Source: Treponema sp.
GTDB lineage: Bacteria; Spirochaetota; Spirochaetia; Treponematales; Treponemataceae
Assembly (NCBI GenBank): GCA_024699205.1
Contig: JAILQA010000320.1
Span: 1 to 6,372 of the forward strand
DNA: 6,372 bases
Direction of reading: 5' to 3'
Part shown: positions 1 to 5,817 of the stretch, piece by piece
Layout: the number at the start of each line of letters is the position of its first letter
Position numbering within the stretch: position 1 is the stretch's first letter
Position numbers and translations under genes: made by a program
Notes under the pieces: model-generated
The model's database searches: none
Told to the model about the DNA's origin: nothing
The model's input: the letters and a program-made list of their open reading frames with translations, nothing else

Positions 1-1
1 T

Positions 2-616
2 GAAAAACTGGATATGCGCCTTAATTCTGCCAGCGACACAAGTGCAGCTGATTTAGTAAATGATTTACCGGAACAAAGACTTGCAGATTTAATTTATCTA
101 TATGGCGAAGAAAAACTTAGCAGAAGAATTGCTGCTGCAATTGTTGAAGCAAGAAAAAGCGGACGAATTGAATCCTCTAAAGCTCTGGCTCAGATAATCT
201 GGGATGCTGTTCCTGCAAATTATCGTTATGGAAATATTCATCCTGCAACAAGAACCTTCCAGGCTTTGCGAATTGCAGTTAATAGTGAATTAAAACGTCT
301 TCCTTCAGCTCTGCACTCTGCATTCAATAATTTAAAAATTAATGGAAAAATGGGTGTAATAACCTTTCATTCACTTGAAGACAGAATTGTAAAAAATTAT
401 TTTAGAAATCTCGGCAAAAAATGCGTTTGCCCACCAGAAGTTCCTGGTTGCCGCTGTGGTGGTAAGCAGTGTGCCGAAATAATTACCCGTAAACCAATCT
501 GTCCGACAGAAGAAGAAATTAAAAGTAATTCACCATCAAGAAGTGCAAAACTCAGGGTAGTGCGAAAAATAAATGATGCAAATGAATACAGGCTTGAAGG
601 GGTAATAGGATATTAA
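2..616 (+). CDS. rsmH: 16S rRNA (cytosine-1402-N4)-methyltransferase RsmH (MraW), 5'-truncated by window edge
   Basis: RsmH uses S-adenosylmethionine to N4-methylate C1402 of 16S rRNA in the ribosomal decoding centre. About 204 residues are visible; the family is roughly 300-320 long, so the N-terminal SAM-binding part lies before the window. The frame is open from base 2 and reads EKLDMRLN, matching the family's 'LDMRM' motif, so the ATG at 14 is internal and not the start. Further family hallmarks are YGEEKLSRRIA (about nt 101-133), IHPATRTFQALRIAVN (about 236-283), GVITFHSLEDRIVKNYF (353-403), a cysteine cluster CVCPPEVPGCRCGG (about 422-463) and a C-terminal RSAKLRVVRK. The CxC...CxC cluster is common in the family. 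As in most dcw clusters, the gene is followed at once by ftsL, here 2 nt after its TAA stop. Identification is firm. Confidence 0.96.
   Translation, partial: EKLDMRLNSASDTSAADLVNDLPEQRLADLIYLYGEEKLSRRIAAAIVEARKSGRIESSKALAQIIWDAVPANYRYGNIHPATRTFQALRIAVNSELKRLPSALHSAFNNLKINGKMGVITFHSLEDRIVKNYFRNLGKKCVCPPEVPGCRCGGKQCAEIITRKPICPTEEEIKSNSPSRSAKLRVVRKINDANEYRLEGVIGY
607..610 (+). promoter_or_regulatory. Ribosome binding site of ftsL
   Basis: AGGA lies within the end of rsmH, 8 nt before the ATG at 619. It favours that ATG over the in-frame ATG at 628, for which the spacing would be 17 nt. Confidence 0.6.
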
Positions 617-618
617 AA

Positions 619-933
619 ATGAATAGAATGAAAAAGGCACAGGTAAAAAACGTATTCAAAATTATCCTCATCTCTTTACTAGCCATTTCAATTCCTTTGA
701 TGCTTGGTTTGTATGCATTTCAGGCAAAACGATATACGGATTTAACAAAGGAAATCCGCGAGCTGGAAACAAAACAGGAAAAACTAATAGAAGATAATAA
801 AAAACTTGTAAGCGAAATCAGTGTCCTTTCAAGTGCAAGTCGCATTGAAAAAATTGCTGTTGAAGAGCTTGGTATGCACAAGGCTGAAAAAGACGACATT
901 ATTCGCGTGGAAATGACGGGAGAGAAAAAATGA
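619..933 (+). CDS. ftsL: Cell division protein FtsL (septum formation initiator-like)
   Basis: This is a small bitopic inner-membrane divisome protein of 104 residues, a normal FtsL length. A short basic cytoplasmic tail (residues 1-11) is followed by one membrane segment (about 13-34) and a charged, heptad-like helix (about 36-71, rich in K, E and L) expected to form a coiled coil in the periplasm. A conserved-looking tail follows, with SRIEKIAVEELGM (74-86), which resembles the 'A..LGM' ending of FtsL/FtsB/DivIC proteins. In the known complex FtsL pairs with FtsB/DivIC and FtsQ and activates FtsW-FtsI. The sequence family is weakly conserved, so the FtsL call rests on topology plus position directly after rsmH; an FtsB-like protein is the alternative. 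No ftsI follows, unlike in most dcw clusters. Its last 4 bp overlap murF. Confidence 0.87.
   Translation: MNRMKKAQVKNVFKIILISLLAISIPLMLGLYAFQAKRYTDLTKEIRELETKQEKLIEDNKKLVSEISVLSSASRIEKIAVEELGMHKAEKDDIIRVEMTGEKK
918..922 (+). promoter_or_regulatory. Ribosome binding site of murF
   Basis: GGGAG lies inside the end of ftsL, 7 nt before the ATG at 930. It decides for that start, which overlaps the ftsL stop as ATGA, over the in-frame ATG at 951. Confidence 0.7.
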
Positions 934-2432
934 AAGAATCGCTATTAAATATGAATCAACTGCTTTCTGCCGTTAAAGGAAGTGCGCTGAATAATAAGAA
1001 AGAATGCTTTTTCGTAAAGGTTGCAACTGATAGTCGTGAAGTTAAAGAAAATACCCTTTTTGTTCCTCTCATTGGAGAAGTTCAAAATGGACATAAATAT
1101 ATTCCTCAGGCAATTGAAAATAAGGCAAGTGTAATTTTTATTAATCAGGATGAATACGAGAGTAATAAGTCTTTTTATGACCAGCTTGCGGCAAAAAATA
1201 CAGAAATTGCTTTTATCATTGTTAATAATACTCTTCATGCTCTGCAAGACGCTGCTGAAGCCTACGTTGCCCGCTTCCCAAATCTTATAAAAATCAGCAT
1301 AACAGGTTCAAGCGGAAAAACAACCACAAAAGAACTTGTAGTTTCTGTAATGCGTGAATATTTTGGTGAAGAAAATATTGCTTATACAAAAGGAAACTTC
1401 AATTCAGAAACAGGATTACCTCTTTCAGTTTTTCAGATTAAAGGAAATGAAAAAGCCGGTATTTTTGAAATGGGTATGAACCGAGTAAACGAAATTGGTG
1501 AAATCTCAAAAGTCTTAAAATCAAAATACGGAATTATCACAAATATTGGAACTGCTCATATAGGCATTTTGGGATCAAAGAAAAATATTGCGCAGGAAAA
1601 AAGAAAGTCTTTTGATTATGTACCTTCTGACGGTGCAGTTTTTCTTCCTGCAAATGATGAGTTTGCAGATTATTGCGTTGAAAATGTTCGTGGAAAGGTC
1701 GTTCGCTACGGTAAAGATATTCCTGCTTCAGAAAGCGGAGTTCAATTTATCGAAGACAAGGGACTTGCAGGAACAGTCTTCTCCTATGAAAATCAGATTA
1801 TCAATTTCCCTCTGATTGGAGAATATAATTATCAGAATGCACTTGGCGTAGTTGCACTTGCCAGAGAAATGAATATTCCTGCCCAAGTTGTAAAAGCTGG
1901 TCTTGAAAAAATAAAAGTTGTTAGCGGAAGAATGGACTCCAAAAAAATATCACTCAAATCTGGCAAAACAGTAATGTATATTTCTGACTGCTACAATGCA
2001 AATCCTGATTCAATGGGAAAAGTTATAGATTTTTGCGGAAATGTTAATAATGAAGGTAAAAAAATCTTTGTTCTTGGTGATATGAAAGAATTGGGAGCAG
2101 ATTCAAAAGCAGCCCATGAAAAAATAGCAGAAAAAATCATTTCTTCAAAAGCTGATTATGTTTATCTTGTCGGCGAAGAAATGGAAAATTGTTTCAAAAG
2201 TCTTGAAGCGAAAAAGTTTGCTGATAAAGATTTTGCCAGAAGAGTTTTTTATTATTCAGATAATTCCGATAAAAACTTTGAAGATATTGCAAAAAAAATA
2301 AATCAAAATAGTTCTGAAGATGATTTGATTCTTGTCAAAGGTTCACATTCTATGTCTCTGGAAAAAATTGAACCTTTACTTAAGAATTGTGCCGGACAGA
2401 ATAAAAATCTTGGAGAGGGAGAAACATGTTAA
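930..2432 (+). CDS. murF: UDP-N-acetylmuramoyl-tripeptide--D-alanyl-D-alanine ligase MurF
   Basis: MurF is a cytoplasmic ATP-dependent ligase that adds D-Ala-D-Ala to the UDP-MurNAc-tripeptide, the last soluble step of peptidoglycan precursor synthesis. The protein has 500 residues, slightly longer than the usual 450-480. The N-terminal UDP-substrate domain shows TDSREVKENTLFVPLIGE (33-50). The central ATPase domain has the P-loop TGSSGKTTTK (125-134), NFNSETGLPLS (156-166), EMGMNR (180-185), TNIGTAHIG (204-212) and a lysine, K224, aligned with the carbamylated lysine of Mur ligases. NYQNALG (300-306) and SGRMD (332-336) lead into the C-terminal domain, with DCYNANPDSM (353-362), LGDMKELG (382-389), H396 and VKGSHSM (469-475). 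The family's usual 'KxE' after the key lysine reads K-R-K here. The start is set by the ATGA overlap with ftsL and a good Shine-Dalgarno. The murE and mraY neighbours usual in such clusters are missing. Confidence 0.97.
   Translation: MKESLLNMNQLLSAVKGSALNNKKECFFVKVATDSREVKENTLFVPLIGEVQNGHKYIPQAIENKASVIFINQDEYESNKSFYDQLAAKNTEIAFIIVNNTLHALQDAAEAYVARFPNLIKISITGSSGKTTTKELVVSVMREYFGEENIAYTKGNFNSETGLPLSVFQIKGNEKAGIFEMGMNRVNEIGEISKVLKSKYGIITNIGTAHIGILGSKKNIAQEKRKSFDYVPSDGAVFLPANDEFADYCVENVRGKVVRYGKDIPASESGVQFIEDKGLAGTVFSYENQIINFPLIGEYNYQNALGVVALAREMNIPAQVVKAGLEKIKVVSGRMDSKKISLKSGKTVMYISDCYNANPDSMGKVIDFCGNVNNEGKKIFVLGDMKELGADSKAAHEKIAEKIISSKADYVYLVGEEMENCFKSLEAKKFADKDFARRVFYYSDNSDKNFEDIAKKINQNSSEDDLILVKGSHSMSLEKIEPLLKNCAGQNKNLGEGETC
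2412..2421 (+). promoter_or_regulatory. Ribosome binding site of ftsW
   Basis: The purine run GGAGAGGGAG is located in the last codons of murF and ends 4 nt before the ATG at 2426; its inner GAGG has a 7-nt spacer. It supports the start that overlaps the murF stop by 7 bp. Confidence 0.7.
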
Positions 2433-3625
2433 ATCAATATAGTTTTGTTGCACAAAGACCCTCTCAAGAATATCACAAGTGTGACGTTGCCTTTTTGATT
2501 TCTGTCCTTCTTTTGTGGGGAGTCGGTCTTTTTACAATGTTCTTCTGTTCCCAGAATTACGCAGCAAGATTTTTTAATAATGACTCCCTGTATTTTGTAA
2601 AACGACAGTTTATCTGTTCGCTGGCTGGTTTTTTATTGTTTTTTGTATTTTTACTTGTGGATATGAAGACAATAAAGAAGCTTGTTTTTTATATCGTAAT
2701 TATCACGCTGATTATGTGCATTCTTACGTTTATAAAGCCTCTGTCCGTAGAAAAAAACGGTGCCCGACGCTGGCTCAAAATGCCTTTTCATTTTACTTTC
2801 CAGACTTCTGAATTAGTAAAGTTTACGCTTATTTTGTATCTTGCAAGTTATTTTGACAAACAGTTTGAAATTGAAAATATAGAAGATCGTGATGTTCTCC
2901 CGTGTGTAGGAATATTTTTGGGAATGGTTTTATTTGTACTGCTCCAGAAAGATTTTTCTACAAGCGTATTTTTAATTTTAATCGGTATTCTTATGTTTTT
3001 TGTATCGGGTTCAAAATTAAAGTGGGTTTTCCCATTTGCCTTGATTGCAATCCCTCTTTTAGTTTTGATTGTTACAACAGAGCAATACCGAATTGAGCGA
3101 ATAATCGGATTTTTGCGTCCAAATGAAAACGCAAATACAATAAATTATCAGGTTAATGCTGCAAAAAATGCAATTATTGCCGGAGGTGCCTGGGGTTCCG
3201 GAATTGGTCAGGGGCTTTCAAAATTAAACAGCATACCTGAAGTTCAGGCAGACTATATTTTTGCAGGTTGGACAGAAGCAATGGGCTTTGTCGGTGTAAT
3301 TATTTATTTCTGCCTTCTTGGATTTTTTGCCTGGCGAGGATACAGAACTGCATTTAAGTGTCCTAACAGATTTGCTGCCTATTCCGCATTTGGTTGCGTA
3401 TCTGTAATTGTAATGCAGTCCCTGTTAAATTGTATGGTTGTCTGCGGATTATTGCCTTCTACAGGTATTCCGCTGCCATTTTTTTCTGTCGGTGGTTCAT
3501 CAATAATTGTAACTCTGGCGATGTGTGGATTTATATTAAACGCATCCCGCTGTGATGACAGTTTTGATGAGCCGTTAGCTTCAAGTTATGATGAAATAAA
3601 TATTGATACATTAACTGTATTATAA
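2426..3625 (+). CDS. ftsW: Septal peptidoglycan glycosyltransferase FtsW (SEDS family)
   Basis: FtsW is a polytopic SEDS glycosyltransferase that polymerises lipid II at the division septum together with a class B penicillin-binding protein. At 399 residues it has family length, with about ten hydrophobic segments (the first near 21-40, the last near 356-382) and a large outer loop around 218-287. Recognisable motifs are GARRWL (112-117), FQTSELVK (125-132), QKDFST (174-179), YQVNAAKNAIIAGGAWGSGIG (241-261), IPEVQADYIFAGWTEAMGF (270-288) and a long C-terminal GLLPSTGIPLPFFSVGGSS (341-359). D276 aligns with the essential catalytic aspartate of SEDS proteins. Two motifs deviate from the usual QPSE and PDFGT. 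FtsW is preferred over RodA because of position between murF and ftsQ. It has a short acidic C-terminal tail. Neither ftsI nor murG is adjacent. Confidence 0.95.
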   Translation: MLNQYSFVAQRPSQEYHKCDVAFLISVLLLWGVGLFTMFFCSQNYAARFFNNDSLYFVKRQFICSLAGFLLFFVFLLVDMKTIKKLVFYIVIITLIMCILTFIKPLSVEKNGARRWLKMPFHFTFQTSELVKFTLILYLASYFDKQFEIENIEDRDVLPCVGIFLGMVLFVLLQKDFSTSVFLILIGILMFFVSGSKLKWVFPFALIAIPLLVLIVTTEQYRIERIIGFLRPNENANTINYQVNAAKNAIIAGGAWGSGIGQGLSKLNSIPEVQADYIFAGWTEAMGFVGVIIYFCLLGFFAWRGYRTAFKCPNRFAAYSAFGCVSVIVMQSLLNCMVVCGLLPSTGIPLPFFSVGGSSIIVTLAMCGFILNASRCDDSFDEPLASSYDEINIDTLTVL

Positions 3626-3636
3626 AGTTTAGTAAA

Positions 3637-3641
3637 AAGGG
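3637..3641 (+). promoter_or_regulatory. Ribosome binding site of ftsQ
   Basis: AAGGG lies 7 nt before the ATG at 3649, in the 23-nt gap after ftsW. It favours that start over the in-frame ATG at 3670. Confidence 0.6.
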
Positions 3642-3648
3642 TAGAGAT

Positions 3649-4497
3649 ATGAGCGATGTTGGTTTACTTATGAATGATGATTATGTTTTTGTAGAAAATG
3701 AAAGACTCGAAAGTGTCGATGCGGACAAAAAGACCGATGCAAGTGAGAGAAAATTTAAAATCATTAAGATTATTTTCTGTATACTTTGTTTTGTTCTTTT
3801 AGGCGAACTGATTATTTATAAGTATATTATGCCCAGCTTTGAAAGCCCTAAAGTAACTGTAAATGGACAGAAAAATTATACTGCAGAAGAAATTGCAATT
3901 AAATTATTGCCAATGAACAGCACAACCTGGTTTGATTTTGACGTTGAAGAAGCAGCTTCAATTCTTTCTTCTGAACCTGGACTTGAAAAAGTCATCGTTG
4001 AAAAGAAATTCCCAGATAAGATTTTTATTGATGTCGTAGAACGTGATCCTGTTGCTGTAACTTTCATAGAAGAAAATGGTCGTTCAAATCCTGTACAGAT
4101 TGATAAAAACGGAGTGCTTTTTAGTCTTAAAAATAATGAAGTTTTAGATACAAATGAAATTCCAATTATTTCTGGTTTGTCTGTTGAACACATGTCCGGT
4201 GGAATGAGAATTTCATCAAAATATCGTCCATTGATTGAACAGATTTTAAAAATCAAAGAACTCGGAAAAAATTATTTTGCGGGAATTTCTGAAATCTGCG
4301 TGCTTCCTAAAGAAACTGGAACTTACGAACTGGAACTCATTCCTGCACAGTCAAAAATTAAAGTTTTAACTGATCGCACATTGAATGAAGAATCATTAAA
4401 GTATATGATGATAGTATTAGATGTAATAAATTTACTTGATACAGATGTTTCTGAAGTGGATTTACGTTATGGCTCTGTTTCCTGTAAAATAAGATAG
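3649..4497 (+). CDS. ftsQ: Cell division protein FtsQ/DivIB (POTRA domain)
   Basis: FtsQ/DivIB is a bitopic membrane protein that links FtsL-FtsB to the rest of the divisome. The 282 residues match the family. A 37-residue, acidic cytoplasmic tail is followed by one membrane helix (about 38-60). The periplasmic part starts with a POTRA domain (about 67-137), seen as PKVTVNGQKNYTAEEIAIKL, then the pattern GLEKVIVEKKFPDKIFIDVVERDPVAV (121-147), which is the typical POTRA end plus the family 'ReP.A' motif. The beta domain follows, with IDKNGVLF (151-158), PIISG (182-186) and the last strand VSEVDLRYGSVSCKIR (267-282). It ends straight after that strand with no extra tail. The family diverges strongly in sequence, so the call rests on domain order and location directly before ftsA. 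Confidence 0.92.
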   Translation: MSDVGLLMNDDYVFVENERLESVDADKKTDASERKFKIIKIIFCILCFVLLGELIIYKYIMPSFESPKVTVNGQKNYTAEEIAIKLLPMNSTTWFDFDVEEAASILSSEPGLEKVIVEKKFPDKIFIDVVERDPVAVTFIEENGRSNPVQIDKNGVLFSLKNNEVLDTNEIPIISGLSVEHMSGGMRISSKYRPLIEQILKIKELGKNYFAGISEICVLPKETGTYELELIPAQSKIKVLTDRTLNEESLKYMMIVLDVINLLDTDVSEVDLRYGSVSCKIR

Positions 4498-4500
4498 AGG
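4495..4500 (+). promoter_or_regulatory. Ribosome binding site of ftsA
   Basis: TAGAGG includes the ftsQ stop codon (TAG, 4495-4497) and ends 8 nt before the ATG at 4509. It is a moderate Shine-Dalgarno sequence that fits translational coupling of ftsQ and ftsA. Confidence 0.55.
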
Positions 4501-4508
4501 TTTCTGAA

Positions 4509-5777
4509 ATGGCAGATGAAAGATGTATTGTAGGCCTGGACATTGGTACAAGTGTTATCAGGGTAGCCGTCGGTGAAGTAGATGAAGGCGGTAACCTGCA
4601 CGTAATTGCAACTTCTTCAAAAAAATCCGCTGGTTTAAGAAACGGTGTAATTGTTAATATTGAAGATGCAAAAGATGTAATAAAAGATGCAATTGAAAGT
4701 GCAGAACAGGAAGCCGGAATAATTGCAAGTTCAGTAATTGCTTCTATCGGCGGTTCTCAGATAGAAAGTGAAAATTCGCGTGGTGTTGTACCTATTCGTC
4801 CTAACGGAAAAAATAATACCAGTGCAGTAACTCCAGAAGATGTTGCAAAAGTAATAGATATCGCAACCGCAATAAATTATCCTGCTGATCGCGAAAAAAT
4901 CCATGTAATTCCTCAGAATTATCTGGTTGATGGTGTAGGCGGAATTTCAGATCCTGTAAACAGATTAGGATTCAAACTGGAAGCAGAAGTTCATATTGTT
5001 ACTGCTTCAAAAAATGTAATTCAGAATATCCGTTCCTGTATGACAAGAGCCGGTTATGGTCTTGATGGTGTTATGCTCAAAACTCTTGCCGAAGTTCAGG
5101 CTGTCTGCCATGAAGATGAAATGGAACTTGGTTCAATTATTATTGATTTGGGAGCTGGAACAACAGATGTAATTGTTTTATTAAACGGCGCACCAATCAG
5201 TACAGCTTCTGTTCAGGTTGGCGGAAACTTTGTAACAAATGACATAGCCATTGTAACTGGAATCCCAGTTGCTGCTGCCGAAAAAATAAAAATCGAATCA
5301 GGCTGCTGCTGGCTTCCTGGAATAGAATCTGATGATGATGTAATTTTACCTGGAGTTGGTGGTCGTGCACCTGAAGTTATCGGAAAATCTGATTTGTGCC
5401 AGATTATTCAGGCAAGAATGGAACAGATTTTTACCATGGTAAAGGCTGCAATCATTAAAAATACAAATGATTCAATAAAACAGTTATCAGGAAATATAAT
5501 CCTTACAGGTGCAGGTGCAAGAATGGAAGGTGTTGTTGAACTTGCCCAAAGCGTATTTAAAACTTCTTCTGTAAGAGTTGGTGTTCCTGAAAGTCTGGGC
5601 GGAATTGAAGAACAGTACAGAAATCCGGAGTTTGCAACAGCAATTGGTCTTTTAGTTGCAAATAAAGGAATTCTGGAAAAACGCGATTTACGCAAAAAAT
5701 CAAAACGAAAACAGAATGTAAAAAGTAATAAAGAAGGGGATGGATTCTTCAAAAAAATTAAAAAAATATTTTTTTAA
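4509..5777 (+). CDS. ftsA: Cell division protein FtsA, actin-like FtsZ membrane anchor
   Basis: FtsA is an actin-fold ATPase that binds the FtsZ C-terminal tail and anchors the ring to the inner membrane. The length of 422 is typical. The phosphate-1 motif VGLDIGTSVIRVAVGE (8-23) opens the protein. The 1C subdomain follows (about 84-165), the phosphate-2 motif IIDLGAGTTDVIVL (211-224) comes next, then VGGNFVTNDIAIVTGIP (237-253), and the adenosine motif ILTGAGARMEGV (331-342). A lysine/arginine-rich linker (about 400-411) leads to a C-terminal amphipathic helix GFFKKIKKIFF (412-422), which is the expected membrane-targeting sequence: aromatic and isoleucine residues on one side, lysines on the other. 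The start has a Shine-Dalgarno 8 nt upstream and places the phosphate-1 motif at the usual N-terminal position. MreB or a pilus ATPase is excluded by the FtsA motifs and neighbours. Confidence 0.97.
   Translation: MADERCIVGLDIGTSVIRVAVGEVDEGGNLHVIATSSKKSAGLRNGVIVNIEDAKDVIKDAIESAEQEAGIIASSVIASIGGSQIESENSRGVVPIRPNGKNNTSAVTPEDVAKVIDIATAINYPADREKIHVIPQNYLVDGVGGISDPVNRLGFKLEAEVHIVTASKNVIQNIRSCMTRAGYGLDGVMLKTLAEVQAVCHEDEMELGSIIIDLGAGTTDVIVLLNGAPISTASVQVGGNFVTNDIAIVTGIPVAAAEKIKIESGCCWLPGIESDDDVILPGVGGRAPEVIGKSDLCQIIQARMEQIFTMVKAAIIKNTNDSIKQLSGNIILTGAGARMEGVVELAQSVFKTSSVRVGVPESLGGIEEQYRNPEFATAIGLLVANKGILEKRDLRKKSKRKQNVKSNKEGDGFFKKIKKIFF
5758..5777 (+). repeat. Perfect 20-bp A/T palindrome at the 3' end of ftsA
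   Basis: The bases read T2-A7-T-A-T7-A2 and equal their own reverse complement; symmetry breaks at 5757/5778. The palindrome encodes the last residues of the FtsA membrane helix and its stop codon. It consists of A and T only, so it could form just a weak hairpin. It may be a product of the lysine/phenylalanine codons in AT-rich DNA, or a bent-DNA site; no function is shown. Confidence 0.5.
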
Positions 5778-5807
5778 GGTTCAGTAAAGTAATGTAATTC
5801 ATAAAAT

Positions 5808-5814
5808 GGGAGGA
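5808..5814 (+). promoter_or_regulatory. Strong ribosome binding site of ftsZ
   Basis: GGGAGGA is the best anti-16S match in the window, with GGAGG ending 4 nt before the ATG at 5818. It lies in a 40-nt gap, the longest here, and is consistent with the high expression FtsZ usually needs. Confidence 0.75.
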
Positions 5815-5817
5815 AAT

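Noticed and set aside
14..16. ATG at 14 as the start of rsmH
   Set aside because: The frame is open upstream to the window edge and the residues before it (EKLD) continue the conserved RsmH 'LDMRM' motif, so it is an internal methionine.
945..1247. Open frame of about 100 codons on the - strand inside murF
   Set aside because: It lies antisense to the well-conserved murF N-terminal domain and its product resembles no family I recognise; a shadow frame in AT-rich DNA.
1588..1815. Open frame of 75 codons on the + strand inside murF in another frame
   Set aside because: It is fully covered by the conserved central domain of MurF, and no domain is recognisable in its product.
3603..3626. Possible promoter before ftsQ (TTGATA at 3603 with TATAAA at 3621)
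   Set aside because: The spacer is only 12 nt, too short for a sigma-70-type promoter, and the bases code for the end of FtsW.
3876..4256. Open frame of 126 codons on the - strand inside ftsQ
   Set aside because: It mirrors the POTRA and beta-domain codons of ftsQ; serine-rich antisense product with no known motif.
5408..5752. Open frame of 114 codons on the - strand inside the 3' part of ftsA
   Set aside because: It is antisense to the FtsA adenosine motif and linker, and its product shows no recognisable domain.
5778..5817. Possible ftsZ promoter in the ftsA-ftsZ gap
   Set aside because: TAAAAT at 5802-5807 resembles a -10 box, but no convincing -35 box lies 16-18 nt upstream and it would nearly touch the ribosome binding site.
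5756..5817. Intrinsic terminator between ftsA and ftsZ
   Set aside because: The A/T palindrome has no GC-rich stem, and the downstream strong ribosome binding site argues for read-through.
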